DNA of 38,179 nucleotides from Plantactinospora alkalitolerans (GTDB lineage Bacteria > Actinomycetota > Actinomycetes > Mycobacteriales > Micromonosporaceae). Shown in pieces: positions 29,911 through 38,179 of this stretch (within the stretch, counting starts at the first letter, position 1; the number at the start of each line of letters is the position of its first letter). The stretch is from NCBI RefSeq assembly GCF_015690345.1, contig NZ_JADPUN010000278.1:1-38179 (forward strand). Reading direction: 5' to 3'. The notes under the pieces were generated by a model. That model saw only the letters and a list, made by a program, of their open reading frames with translations. It did no database searches and was not told the DNA's origin. The translations under genes and the position numbers were made by a program.

Positions 29911-31283
29911 GCCGACGGCCCACCCGGGGACCCGGTCACCGGCGGCCCGCCCAGGGGATCGAACCCGTCCGACGAGGTGAACCTCACCCGTACCGCCTGA
30001 CCGTGCGCGGGCAGGTCCTCCACGGTGGCCAGGGTCACCACGTGCCGGGCGGTGTCCCGGAGCGCCGCCTCGTCGTACTCGACGATGTGGATGCCGCGCA
30101 GGAAGGACTGCACGGACAGTCCGGAGGAGTGCCGGGCACAGCCGCCGGTCGGCAGCACGTGGTTGGATCCGGCGCAGTAGTCACCCAGCGACACCGGCGC
30201 GTACGGCCCGACGAAGATCGCCCCGGCGTTGCGTACCCGCATCGCCCACTGCCGGGCGTCCCGGGTCTGGATCTCCAGGTGCTCGGCCGCGTACAGGTCG
30301 ACGACGCGCAGCCCCGTTTCGAGGTCGTCGACCAGCACCGCGCCGCTCTGCGGACCGGTCAGCGCCGTGCCGACCCGGTCCGCGTGCTTGGTCTCCGGGA
30401 CCTGCCGTTGCAGTTCACGCTCCACCGCCTCGACCAACTCGACCGACGGGGTGACCAGTACGCTCGCCGCGAGCGGATCGTGTTCCGCCTGGCTGATCAG
30501 GTCGGCGGCGACGTGCACCGGATCGGCGGTGTCGTCGGCGAGTACGGCGATCTCGGTCGGCCCCGCCTCGGCGTCGATGCCGACCACGCCGCGCAGCAGT
30601 CGCTTGGCCGCGGTGACCCAGATGTTGCCCGGACCGGTGATCATGTCGACCGGATCGCAGTGGGCGCTCTGCGCGGCGTCGGTCCACGCACCGTACGCCA
30701 GCATCGCCACCGCCTGGGCGCCGCCGACCCCGTAGACCTCGTCGACGCCGAGCAGCGCGCAGGCGGCCAGCACTCGAGCGTCGGGGAGGCCGTCGTTCTC
30801 CGCCTGCGGTGGGCTCGTCACCACCAGGGACCGGACTCCGGCCGCCTGGGCCGGCACCACGTTCATCACCACCGTCGACGGGTACATGGCCAGGCCGCCC
30901 GGGACGTACAGGCCGACCCGGTCGACCGGGACCCAGCGCTCGGTGACGGTGCCGCCCGGGACCACCTCGGTGGTCAGGTCGACACGCCGCTGGTCGGCGT
31001 GCACCCGGCGGGCCCGGTCGATGCACTCGACCAGCGCCGCCCGGACCTCCGGCTCCAGCGTCGCCTCGGCCCGGGTGATCGCCTCGGTCGGCACCCGGAA
31101 CCGGTCCAGCCGCAGCCCGTCCAGGCGATGGGTGGCATCCTGGATCGCCGCGAACCCATGCTCGCGGACCGCCTCCACGATCGGGCGGATCTTGTCCACC
31201 GCGACGGACACGTCAAGCTGGGCACGGGGCAGCAGCGCGCGCGGGTCGCGCCAACCTCCGCGCAGGTCGATCCGGTTCAACAC
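29907..31283 (-). CDS. hisD: Histidinol dehydrogenase HisD
   Basis: A 458-aa zinc- and NAD-dependent enzyme that oxidises histidinol to histidine in two steps. Typical segments are [69 protein letters not shown] and [15 protein letters not shown]; the Gln/His and Asp/His metal and catalytic residues lie within them. The last about 20 residues are Gly/Pro-rich. It is the first gene of the leftward his operon. GTG 31283 follows a -10-like TAGACT by seven bases with no ribosome-binding site, so a leaderless mRNA is likely. Its stop overlaps the hisC start. Confidence 0.97.
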   Translation of the reverse strand: MLNRIDLRGGWRDPRALLPRAQLDVSVAVDKIRPIVEAVREHGFAAIQDATHRLDGLRLDRFRVPTEAITRAEATLEPEVRAALVECIDRARRVHADQRRVDLTTEVVPGGTVTERWVPVDRVGLYVPGGLAMYPSTVVMNVVPAQAAGVRSLVVTSPPQAENDGLPDARVLAACALLGVDEVYGVGGAQAVAMLAYGAWTDAAQSAHCDPVDMITGPGNIWVTAAKRLLRGVVGIDAEAGPTEIAVLADDTADPVHVAADLISQAEHDPLAASVLVTPSVELVEAVERELQRQVPETKHADRVGTALTGPQSGAVLVDDLETGLRVVDLYAAEHLEIQTRDARQWAMRVRNAGAIFVGPYAPVSLGDYCAGSNHVLPTGGCARHSSGLSVQSFLRGIHIVEYDEAALRDTARHVVTLATVEDLPAHGQAVRVRFTSSDGFDPLGGPPVTGSPGGPSA

Positions 31284-31290
31284 GCTTGGG

Positions 31291-31296
31291 AGTCTA
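31291..31296 (-). promoter_or_regulatory. -10 element (TAGACT) of the histidine operon
   Basis: On the minus strand TAGACT lies seven bases upstream of GTG 31283. A transcript beginning at the start codon leaves no room for a leader, so attenuation or a riboswitch ahead of hisD is unlikely. Confidence 0.55.
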
Positions 31297-31383
31297 TTCG
31301 CCGTCTCCGGATCGCCACGCCGTCCGTCCAGCGGGCGGGACGGTGAGCCGGGCCACGCCCGTTCGCGGCTGGCGGGTACGGGC

Positions 31384-31389
31384 TAGGCT
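31384..31389 (+). promoter_or_regulatory. -10 element (TAGGCT) for the Lon-N domain gene
   Basis: TAGGCT ends six bases before GTG 31396, and no ribosome-binding site is visible. With TAGACT at 31291-31296 it makes a divergent pair of leaderless-type promoters within 112 bases. Confidence 0.55.
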
Positions 31390-31395
31390 CGACCG

Positions 31396-32157
31396 GTGGA
31401 TGCGCGGCTGCCGGTGTTTCCGCTCGGGACGGTGCTCTTTCCCGGCCTGGTGCTACCCCTGCACATCTTCGAGGCCCGTTACCTCGAACTGATGCAGCAT
31501 CTGATCAACCTGCCCGACGGCACGCCCCGCGAGTTCGGCGTGGTGGCGATCCGCAGTGGCGGCTCGGCCCCGGTCGCCTCCGGGCCGGAGCAGGAGCGGC
31601 ATCCCGGGCCGGAGCGGCCGCCGGGGGGACCGGAGCCGGAGCCCGCCGGGCGGCAGCCGGACGGTACGCCGGTGACCCTGCACGAGATCGGCTGCACCGC
31701 CGAACTCCGTCAGGTGACCGAACTGCCCGACGGCCGGTTGGACGTGGTCACGGTGGGCCGGCGACGGTTCCGGATCGCAGAGGTCGACGAGGAGTCGACG
31801 CCGTACCTGACCGCCGAGGTGGAGTGGCTGCCCGAGCCCACCGGGCAGGAACAGCTCGCCGACCTGCTCGCGCCCCGGGTGCTGGCGGTCTTCCGGCGCT
31901 ACCTCGCCCTGGTCCGGGACGACCAGGACGAGATCTCGGAGCAGTTGCCGGACGATCCGACCGTGCTGTCGCATCTGGTGGCGGCCACCGCCGCGCTGAC
32001 CCTCACGGACCGGCAGCGGCTGCTCGCCACCCCGGACACCGCCGGCCGGCTGACCGCGGAGCTGCGCCTGCTCAACCGCGAGGCGGCTCTGCTGCGTCAG
32101 GTCCGGGCGGTGCCGGTGTCGCTGACGGACCTGGCGGTACCGGCAAGTCCCAACTGA
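31396..32157 (+). CDS. LON peptidase substrate-binding (Lon-N) domain protein
   Basis: A 253-aa cytosolic protein carrying only the N-terminal substrate-recognition domain of Lon, without AAA+ or protease parts. The start RLPVFPLGTVLFPGLVLPLHIFEARYLEL and later GCTAELRQVTELPDGRLDVVTVGRRRFRI are characteristic. A Pro/Glu/Gly-rich insertion (about 55-90) interrupts the beta-rich domain, and a helical C-terminus follows. Standalone proteins of this type are common in actinobacteria, and their role is unclear. GTG 31396 follows TAGGCT by six bases. The last 86 bases overlap the convergent membrane-protein gene ending at 32072. Confidence 0.92.
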   Translation: MDARLPVFPLGTVLFPGLVLPLHIFEARYLELMQHLINLPDGTPREFGVVAIRSGGSAPVASGPEQERHPGPERPPGGPEPEPAGRQPDGTPVTLHEIGCTAELRQVTELPDGRLDVVTVGRRRFRIAEVDEESTPYLTAEVEWLPEPTGQEQLADLLAPRVLAVFRRYLALVRDDQDEISEQLPDDPTVLSHLVAATAALTLTDRQRLLATPDTAGRLTAELRLLNREAALLRQVRAVPVSLTDLAVPASPN

Positions 32158-33184
32158 GTACGGCCGGGGCCGGCACGCCCGGGGCGTCCTCGGCCTCGGG
32201 CCGCAGTCCCGGATACCGCGACCAGCCGGCCAACAGGGTGTACATCACGGCGGCGCCGAACGCCGGCACCAGCAGGTCCTGGATCCGGGGAATGAACCCG
32301 AGCACCATCTCGAACTGCCCGCCGTGCAGGTCCGGAGGCTTCGTGAACGTCTCGCCGGGCGGCGCGGTCTGCAACAACCGCTCGTATCCGGCCAGGCCGA
32401 TGTGCCGCCCGACCTGCCAGGCCAGCACCGCCGCGCCGATCATGCCGAGAACGACGAGCAGCATTCCGAGCGGGCCACGGTACCGGCGCAGCACCAGCCA
32501 CACCGCGATGGCGACCAACACTCCCAGGCCGAATCCGAGCAGGCTGAACCAGCCGTCGGCGGCGATGAACTCCTCCGGCTGTGGCTGGGCCAGCAGTGCG
32601 CCGTTCTCGGTCTGCACCACCGGGACTCCCGGTGCGACGGCCGACCAGATCAGACCGAGTGGGATCCCCAGCAGGATCATCACCAGAGTCGCGACGGCGC
32701 TGACCACGAGGCCCCGGCGCAGCCCGCCGCCCTCCTCGGGGCCACCGGAACCGGCGCCGAGCCGGACCCCGGCCAGGTCGGTCCCGAAGTCCGGTCGGAG
32801 AACCGCCTCCGGTCCGGGCCAGGCCAGCGGGTCGAGCTCCGCCTCGGATCCGGCCACGGTACGCCGTTCAACATCGGCCCGCCGCTCCGCCTCTGACCCG
32901 GCCACGGCCCGCCGCTCCGCCTCTGACCCGGCCACGGCCCGCCGCTCCGCCTCTGACCCGGCCGCAGCAGACCGCTCCGCCTCTGACCCGGCCGCAGCAG
33001 ACCGCTCCGCCTCTGACCCGGCCGCAGCAGACCGCTCCGCCTCGCCGCCCGGCGGTTCGCCGGCGGGCGGCGGGGCCGGAAAGGCCTGGACCGGAAAGGC
33101 CGGGGCCGGCGTCGACGGGACGGCGGGGCGGCCGTCGTCACCATCGCCGAGCGGACCTTCGGGGTGGGAGGTTGCCGGGCTCAC
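32072..33184 (-). CDS. DUF2567-like membrane protein with repetitive N-terminus
   Basis: A 370-aa protein. Residues 1-150 are soluble and low-complexity: Pro-rich, then EAER-containing ten-residue repeats (about 48-101). Four membrane segments follow: GLVVSAVATLVMILLGIPLGLIW, LLGFGLGVLVAIAVWLVL, GMLLVVLGMIGAAVLAW and LVPAFGAAVMYTLLAGW. The order, with FIAADGWFSLLGFGLG after the first, resembles actinobacterial DUF2567 proteins of unknown function. The C-terminal 50 residues are Pro/Ala-rich and encoded antisense to the Lon-N gene end. GTG 33184 is preceded by GAGAGGA at about eight bases. The family call is from memory of its pattern, so moderate. Confidence 0.75.
   Translation of the reverse strand: MSPATSHPEGPLGDGDDGRPAVPSTPAPAFPVQAFPAPPPAGEPPGGEAERSAAAGSEAERSAAAGSEAERSAAAGSEAERRAVAGSEAERRAVAGSEAERRADVERRTVAGSEAELDPLAWPGPEAVLRPDFGTDLAGVRLGAGSGGPEEGGGLRRGLVVSAVATLVMILLGIPLGLIWSAVAPGVPVVQTENGALLAQPQPEEFIAADGWFSLLGFGLGVLVAIAVWLVLRRYRGPLGMLLVVLGMIGAAVLAWQVGRHIGLAGYERLLQTAPPGETFTKPPDLHGGQFEMVLGFIPRIQDLLVPAFGAAVMYTLLAGWSRYPGLRPEAEDAPGVPAPAVLSWDLPVPPGPSATPAPPGPDAAEPPRG
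32881..33043. repeat. 30-bp in-frame tandem repeat (5.4 copies)
   Basis: Five 30-bp units run at 32881, 32911, 32941, 32971 and 33001, with a partial sixth to 33043. The first two are identical and the last three nearly so; the two types differ only at the unit end (CCACGGCCC versus CCGCAGCAG). Each unit codes for ten residues: GSEAERRAVA in two copies and GSEAERSAAA in three. There is no frame disruption. Confidence 0.92.
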
Positions 33185-33285
33185 CGGGTGATCCTCTCAG
33201 GCGGGGCAGACCGGGCGGGGCCCGGATCCGGAGAACTGCTCAGGACGAGTGCCTCCCATCGCCCTCGCCGCCGTGGCTGGGGCGT

Positions 33286-33335
33286 TAAGAAGGGGCCCTT
33301 CCTATGCAATAAGCGATAAGAAGGGGCCCTTCCTT
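33286..33335. repeat. Two copies of AAGAAGGGGCCCTTCCT in the dnaE 3' flank
   Basis: TAAGAAGGGGCCCTTCCT begins at 33286 and again at 33317 (period 31). Each contains GAAGGG-G-CCCTTC, an odd-length inverted repeat. I recall very similar elements scattered between genes in Micromonospora-type genomes, but I cannot confirm that here. They lie directly after the dnaE stop (33341, leftward) and before nothing else, so a role in 3' ends is possible. Confidence 0.8.
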
Positions 33336-33340
33336 GCACC

Positions 33341-36300
33341 TCAGCCGGCGACGGCACTGGGGCCGAGCAGCGCCTTGAGGTCGGCCATCAGGGCGGTGGT
33401 GGGGGCCACCCGGAGAGGGCTGAGCCGGAGCAGGGTGGCGCGGGAGCCGTTGATCAGTTTGACGTGCACCTCGGCCGAGCCGGGATGGCTGGTCAGGACC
33501 TCGCGGAGGCGTTCGACCAGGGGTGGGGTGCAGCGGGAGGGCGGCAGGGCGAGGACGATCGGTTTGACCTCGTCGGCGGCGGTGATCTCCGGCATGGAGA
33601 GGTCCATGGCCATCAGCCGGGGCTGGTCGTCGCGGCGGTCGATCCGGCCCTTGACGACGACGATCGCGTCCTCGGCGATGTACTGGCCGACCAGTTCGTA
33701 GGTGTTCGGGAAGAACAGCACCTCGACCGCGCCGCCGAGGTCCTCCAGGGTCGCCGACGCCCAGGCCCGGCCCTGCTTGGTGATCCGGCGCTGGACCCCG
33801 GAGAGGATGCCGGCCAGGTTCACCACCGCGCCGTCGGCGACGTTGCCGTCCTCGGCGAGGGTGGCGATGGACATGTCGGCGGCGGCGGCGAGGACGTGTT
33901 CGACGCCGAAGAGCGGGTGGTCGGAGACGTAGAGGCCGAGCATCTCCCGCTCGAAGGTGAGCAGGTCGGTCTTGTCCCACTCCCCGGTCGGGATCGGCGG
34001 GGTGACCACCATTCCGCCACCGCCGTCACCGCCGCCGCCGAACGCGTCGCCGAAGAGGTCGTACTGGCCGACCGCCTCGTTGCGCTTCAGGGCGATGAAC
34101 GAGTCGATCGCATCGGTGTGTACGGCGAGCAGGCCCTTGCGGGTGTGCCCGAGCGAGTCGTAGGCACCGGCCTTGATCAGCGATTCGATCGTCTTCTTGT
34201 TGCAGGCCACCGCGTCGACCTTGCGCAGGTAGTCGTAGAAGTCGGTGAACCGGCCCTTCTCCTTGCGGGACCGGCGGATCGACTCGACCACGTTCGTGCC
34301 GACGTTGCGGACGGCGGCGAGCCCGAACCGGATGTCCTCGCCGACGGCGGCGAACCGGGCGTTGGACTCGTTGACGTCCGGCGGCAGCACCTTGATGCCC
34401 ATCCGGCGGCACTCGGCGAGGTAGACCGCCGACTTGTCCTTGTCGTCGCCGACCGAGGTCAGCAGCGCGCTCATGTACTCGGCCGGGAAGTTGGCCTTGA
34501 GGTACGCGGTCCAGTAGGAGACCACCCCGTACGCGGCACTGTGCGCCTTGTTGAAGGCGTAGTCGGAGAACGGGACCAGGATGTCCCAGAGTGTCTTGAT
34601 CGCCGCGTCGCTGTAGTTGTTGGCCTTCATGCCGGCGGCGAACGGCTTGAACTCCTTGTCGAGGATCTCCTTCTTCTTCTTGCCCATCGCCCGGCGGAGC
34701 AGGTCCGCGGCCCCGAGGGTGTACCCGGCGACCTTCTGGGCGATCGCCATGACCTGCTCCTGGTAGACGATCAGCCCGTAGGTGTCGCCCAGGATCTCGG
34801 ACAGTGACTCGGCCAGCTCGGGGTGGATCGGCACCACCGGCTTGCGGTTGTTCTTCCGGTCGGCGTACTCGTTGTGCGCGTTGGCGCCCATCGGGCCGGG
34901 CCGGTAGAGCGCGCCGACGGCGGAGATGTCCTCGAAGTTGTCCGGTGCCATCGAGCGGAGCAGGGCCCGCATCGGGCCGCCGTCGAACTGGAACACCCCG
35001 AGGGTGTCACCGCGGCCGAGCAGGGCGTACGTCGCCTTGTCGTCCAGCGGCAGATCCTCCAGGACCAGGTCGATCCCCCGGTTGTCCCGAATGGCGTCCA
35101 GGGCGTCGTCCATGATGGTCAGGTTGCGCAGGCCCAGGAAGTCCATCTTGAGCAGGCCGATGGTCTCGCAGGCACCCATGTCCCACTGGGTGATGATCGA
35201 GCCGTCCTGCTCGCGCTTGTGGATCGGCAGCACGTCGAGCAGCGGATCCCGGGACAGGATGACGCCGGCCGCGTGTACGCCCCACTGCCGCTTGAGCCCC
35301 TCCAGCCCCTTGGCGGTGTCGACGATCTTCGCCACCTCGGCGTCGCCGTCGTAGAGCTGGCGGAACTCCGCCGCCTCCTGGTAGCGCTGGTGGTTGGGGT
35401 CGAAGATGCCGCCGAGCGGGATGTCCTTGCCCATCACCGCCGGGGGCATCGCCTTGGTGATCCGGTCGCCCATCGCGAACGGGTAGCCGAGGACCCGGGC
35501 CGCGTCCTTGATCGCCGCCTTCGCCTTGATCGTGCCGTACGTGATGATCTGCGCGACCCGCGCCTCGCCGTACTTCTCGGTGGCGTAGCGGATCATGTCG
35601 CCGCGCCTACGCTCGTCGAAGTCCATGTCGATGTCGGGCATCGAGACGCGGTCGGGGTTGAGGAACCGCTCGAAGAGCAGACCGTGCTCCATCGGGTCCA
35701 GTTCGGTGATACCCAGCGCGTACGCGATCAACGCGCCGGCCGCCGAGCCACGGCCCGGTCCGACCCGGATCCCCTCCCGCTTGGCGTACGCGATGAGGTC
35801 GGCGGTGACCAGGAAGTAGCCCGGAAAACCCATCTTGATGATGACGTCGAGTTCGTACTCGGCCTGCTTCCGGCGGTCCTCCGGTACCCCGCCCGGGAAC
35901 CTGCGCTCCAGCCCGCGCAGCACCTCCTTGCGGAGGTACGTCTCCTCGGTCTCCCCGGCCGGGATCGGGAACTGCGGCATCAGGTTGCGGGAGGCGAACA
36001 GTGTCGAGTAGTCACCGATCCTCTCGGCGATCTCCAGGGTGCTGTCGCAGGCGCCGGGGACCTCGGCGTCCCAGAGCGCGCGCATCTCGGCCGGGGACTT
36101 CAGATAGAAGTCCCGGGCGTCGAACCTGAACCGCTTCGGGTCGGCCATCGTCGACCCGGACTGCACGCAGAGCAGCACCTCGTGCGCGTCCGCGTCCTTG
36201 GCGTACGTGTAGTGCAGGTCGTTGGTGGCCACCGGCTTCAGGTTGAGCTTCTTGCCCAGCCGGATCAGGTCCTGCCGGATCCGGGTCTCGATGTCGAGAC

Positions 36301-36874
36301 CGTGGTCCATGACCTCCAGGTAGTAGTTGTCCGCCCCGAAGATGTCCCGGAACTCGGCCGCCGACTCGCACGCCTTGTCGAAGTTGCCGATCCGCAGCCA
36401 GGTCTGCACCTCGCCGGACGGACAGCCGGTGGTGGCGATGATGCCCTTGCCGTACTCGTGCAGCAGTTCCCGGTCGGCGCGCGGCTTGTAGAAGTAGCCC
36501 TCCAGGCTCGACCGGGACTGCAACCGGAACAGGTTGCGCAGCCCGTCGGCGTCCGCCGCCAGCATCGTCATGTGGGTGTACGCGCCGCCGCCGGAGACGT
36601 CGTTCTCGCCGCCGTCGGCCCAGCGGACCCGGGTCCGGTCCCGCCGGTCCGTCCCGGGAGTCAGATAGATCTCACTGCCGATGATCGGCTTGACCCCGGC
36701 GGCCGTGGCCTGCTTGTGGAAGTCGTACGCGCCGAACAGGTTGCCGTGGTCGGTCATCGCCAGCGCCGGCATGTCCAGCCGGTTGGTCTCGGCGAACAGT
36801 TCCTTGAGCCGGGCGGCCCCGTCGAGCATCGAATACTCGGTGTGCACGTGCAGGTGCACGAACGAGTCAGACAC
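33341..36874 (-). CDS. dnaE: DNA polymerase III subunit alpha (DnaE1 type)
   Basis: An 1177-aa replicative polymerase, normal for actinobacterial DnaE1. The N-terminal PHP domain ([11 protein letters not shown] at 7-17, [13 protein letters not shown]) keeps its metal-binding His/Asp residues, so proofreading by this domain is plausible. The palm catalytic motif PDIDMDF has D414, D416 and D418. Finger and thumb segments such as [16 protein letters not shown] and [10 protein letters not shown] are intact. The C-terminal OB-fold region ([19 protein letters not shown]) and terminal domain are present. GTG 36874 gives the conserved [12 protein letters not shown]; an ATG at 36958 would add 28 unsupported Arg/Gly-rich residues. 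GGGAAGGGGG lies just upstream. Confidence 0.97.
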   Translation of the reverse strand: MSDSFVHLHVHTEYSMLDGAARLKELFAETNRLDMPALAMTDHGNLFGAYDFHKQATAAGVKPIIGSEIYLTPGTDRRDRTRVRWADGGENDVSGGGAYTHMTMLAADADGLRNLFRLQSRSSLEGYFYKPRADRELLHEYGKGIIATTGCPSGEVQTWLRIGNFDKACESAAEFRDIFGADNYYLEVMDHGLDIETRIRQDLIRLGKKLNLKPVATNDLHYTYAKDADAHEVLLCVQSGSTMADPKRFRFDARDFYLKSPAEMRALWDAEVPGACDSTLEIAERIGDYSTLFASRNLMPQFPIPAGETEETYLRKEVLRGLERRFPGGVPEDRRKQAEYELDVIIKMGFPGYFLVTADLIAYAKREGIRVGPGRGSAAGALIAYALGITELDPMEHGLLFERFLNPDRVSMPDIDMDFDERRRGDMIRYATEKYGEARVAQIITYGTIKAKAAIKDAARVLGYPFAMGDRITKAMPPAVMGKDIPLGGIFDPNHQRYQEAAEFRQLYDGDAEVAKIVDTAKGLEGLKRQWGVHAAGVILSRDPLLDVLPIHKREQDGSIITQWDMGACETIGLLKMDFLGLRNLTIMDDALDAIRDNRGIDLVLEDLPLDDKATYALLGRGDTLGVFQFDGGPMRALLRSMAPDNFEDISAVGALYRPGPMGANAHNEYADRKNNRKPVVPIHPELAESLSEILGDTYGLIVYQEQVMAIAQKVAGYTLGAADLLRRAMGKKKKEILDKEFKPFAAGMKANNYSDAAIKTLWDILVPFSDYAFNKAHSAAYGVVSYWTAYLKANFPAEYMSALLTSVGDDKDKSAVYLAECRRMGIKVLPPDVNESNARFAAVGEDIRFGLAAVRNVGTNVVESIRRSRKEKGRFTDFYDYLRKVDAVACNKKTIESLIKAGAYDSLGHTRKGLLAVHTDAIDSFIALKRNEAVGQYDLFGDAFGGGGDGGGGMVVTPPIPTGEWDKTDLLTFEREMLGLYVSDHPLFGVEHVLAAAADMSIATLAEDGNVADGAVVNLAGILSGVQRRITKQGRAWASATLEDLGGAVEVLFFPNTYELVGQYIAEDAIVVVKGRIDRRDDQPRLMAMDLSMPEITAADEVKPIVLALPPSRCTPPLVERLREVLTSHPGSAEVHVKLINGSRATLLRLSPLRVAPTTALMADLKALLGPSAVAG

Positions 36875-37184
36875 CCAGGGCCCCCTTCCCTCACGCGGCT
36901 GCCGGCCGATCCGCCAACCCACCGGTCGACGGCGGCTACCGGTCACCCAGCGACGCATCCCCCCGACGGCACCGCCGCCCCACCGGGCGTACGCAGCCGG
37001 AACGGCACGATCCGTGCCCTACGGCAGGACACCGCCCCCGGCAAAGCGCCACCGCCGGCCCCCGAGCCTAGTCCCAGGAGAGCCCGGCCTCTAGGGGCGA
37101 CACCCGTCGTCGCGAGCTGTCCCACATCCGGCCCGCGACACGCCGACCGAGACCCCTGCCGGGGCCCCGATCCGGCAGCGGCGG
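36875..37184. other. Intergenic region upstream of dnaE (310 bp)
   Basis: No gene is supported. It must hold the dnaE promoter and any terminator of the leftward MinD-type gene. A -10-like TAGGCT can be read on the minus strand near 37065, without a matching -35. Open frames across it are Arg/Gly/Pro-rich and show no similarity to anything I know. Confidence 0.45.
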
Positions 37185-38179
37185 TCAGCGGGCGAACGGC
37201 TCGATCATCATCGACGCCGCCTGGAGCCAGGCGTCCCGGGTCTCCTGCTGCAGATGGCCGTACTCGATGGACGAACCGGTCTCCAGCGCCGGGTCGTACG
37301 GCACCACCGCGACCGCCCGGGTCCGGGTGGCGAAGTGCCGCTTCAGGTCGTCGAGCAGCGGCGAGCGGCCCGGCGTCGGGCAGGAGAGCAGGGTCACCGC
37401 GTTGTCGGCCAGCTCGCCCATGCCGATGTCGTGCAGCAGGTCGAGCATCCAGTCCGCGGTGAACGCGGCGTCCTCCCGGGGAACCGTGGTGACCACCAGC
37501 TGGTCGGCGGCGCGCAGCACGGTCTGCCAGTTGGCGCTCTCCACGTTGTTGCCGGTGTCCACGCAGATGACGTCGTGGGTGCGGCGGAGCAGTTCCAGCA
37601 CCCGGCGGACGGTGTGCACGTCCAGCCGCTGAGCGAACCGTGGGCTCTCCTCGCCGGCGAGGACGTCGTACGACCCGTCCGAGGCGTGCCGCAGGTAGTC
37701 GTCGAGCCGCTCGATGAGCTGTGTGCTGGGCAGCGCCTCGATCTCGATCAGGTCGGCGACCAGGTGTCGGATCGTACGCGCGTGCCGGGCGCTTCCCGCC
37801 CGTAGCCCGAGCGTGCCGCGCAGCTCGTTGTCGTCCCAGGCGAGCACTCCCCGGCCGCGCACGCTGCCCACGGTCGCCGCCGCGAGGACGGTGGCCGTGG
37901 TCTTGTGCACGCCGCCCTTCGGATTGGCGAAGGCGACCACCCGGGGCGTGCCGAGATCGCGACGCAGCACGCCCATCGCGCGTTCGACCTCGGGATTCGA
38001 CGGCCGTTGCTGCCGCTCGATCCGGGCCAGGTAGCCGGGCTCGAGGGTGGCCCGCCGGGAGACCGGGGCGTAGCCGACGTCGGACGACGGAAGGCCGGAC
38101 GACTGTGGCTGGGCCGGCGCGTCGCCCGGCGTCGCCGGTGGGGCCAGGATCGCCGGCTGTCCACCGGGCACGGGCTGCT
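37185..38179 (-). CDS. MinD/ParA-type ATPase (5' end probably beyond window)
   Basis: At least 331 residues of a P-loop ATPase of the MinD/ParA/SIMIBI class. The deviant Walker A is NPKGGVHKTT, with the signature lysine of this class; His replaces the usual Gly before KTT, as I recall from other actinobacterial members. A Walker B-like DVICVDTGNN and TTVPREDAAF are further typical segments. The visible N-terminus is a Pro/Ala/Gln-rich linker that continues to the window edge. A GTG at 38171 is possible, but the frame is still open beyond it, so the true start is probably outside. In actinobacteria such proteins occur with secretion (type VII) or cell-pole systems; neither is visible here. Confidence 0.85.
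   Translation of the reverse strand, partial: QPVPGGQPAILAPPATPGDAPAQPQSSGLPSSDVGYAPVSRRATLEPGYLARIERQQRPSNPEVERAMGVLRRDLGTPRVVAFANPKGGVHKTTATVLAAATVGSVRGRGVLAWDDNELRGTLGLRAGSARHARTIRHLVADLIEIEALPSTQLIERLDDYLRHASDGSYDVLAGEESPRFAQRLDVHTVRRVLELLRRTHDVICVDTGNNVESANWQTVLRAADQLVVTTVPREDAAFTADWMLDLLHDIGMGELADNAVTLLSCPTPGRSPLLDDLKRHFATRTRAVAVVPYDPALETGSSIEYGHLQQETRDAWLQAASMMIEPFAR

Noticed and set aside
32881-33043. Possible CRISPR array because of five regular 30-bp units
   Set aside because: The units are directly adjacent with no unique spacers and encode an in-frame protein repeat.
34823-37462. Very long open frame on the plus strand across dnaE
   Set aside because: It is antisense to a full-length dnaE, has Arg/Val/Gly/Asp-rich content without family similarity, and is expected from the third-position G/C bias of the real gene.

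Overview
The window is high-GC DNA with dense coding, frequent GTG starts, several GTGA or ATGA gene overlaps and many starts that follow a -10-like hexamer by 6-8 bases (leaderless pattern). Together with actinobacterial families (PriA-type HisA, DnaE1, IdeR-type iron box, TIGR03085, DUF2470, DUF2567, DUF6891), this points to a filamentous actinomycete, most likely Micromonosporaceae. The paired AAGAAGGGGCCCTTCCT element beside dnaE would fit Micromonospora relatives, but that is from memory. I see no rRNA, tRNA, CRISPR array, insertion sequence or phage gene. It reads as ordinary chromosome: housekeeping to the right, accessory transport and regulation to the left.

Left part (1-9.2 kb). A truncated nucleotidyltransferase gene and an aldo/keto reductase run leftward. 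Divergent from them is an ABC-2 type efflux operon (ATPase, permease) followed by a TetR regulator. The shared promoter region carries two arrays of alternating inverted half-sites, and a perfect 42-bp palindrome sits before tetR. Next, leftward, come a DUF2470 (heme-utilisation-like) gene under a 35-bp iron-box palindrome and two ABC exporter half-transporters. Their motif losses are complementary, as expected for a heterodimer with one degenerate ATP site.

Middle (9.2-24.5 kb). A TIGR03085 protein, a secreted lectin-fold protein, a divergent PaaX regulator/VC0807 membrane protein pair, and a signalling module (secreted protein, response regulator, histidine kinase, PepSY protein). Then a DUF6891 gene followed in the same frame, past an amber stop, by an 81-aa frame; a small cysteine-containing protein; a repeat-bearing intergenic region; an AMP-forming acyl-CoA ligase; a STAS-HATPase fusion; a Nudix hydrolase; and a MocR regulator divergent from a YczE-type membrane protein with direct repeats between them.

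Right part (24.5-38.2 kb). A leftward histidine operon: hisD-hisC-hisB-[57-aa membrane protein]-hisH-[108-aa membrane protein]-priA-ohr-hisF. The first four junctions overlap by 1-4 bases. hisG, hisE and hisI are not here. Divergent from hisD is a Lon-N-type protein whose 3' end overlaps a convergent DUF2567-like membrane gene carrying a 30-bp tandem repeat. dnaE and a 5'-truncated MinD/ParA-type ATPase gene finish the window.

I found no single clearly new multi-gene system. The best leads are the two uncharacterised membrane proteins embedded in the his operon, the amber-separated DUF6891 continuation, the STAS-HATPase fusion lacking its phosphorylation site, and the clustered operator-like palindromes at 2.0-3.7 kb and 5.3 kb.
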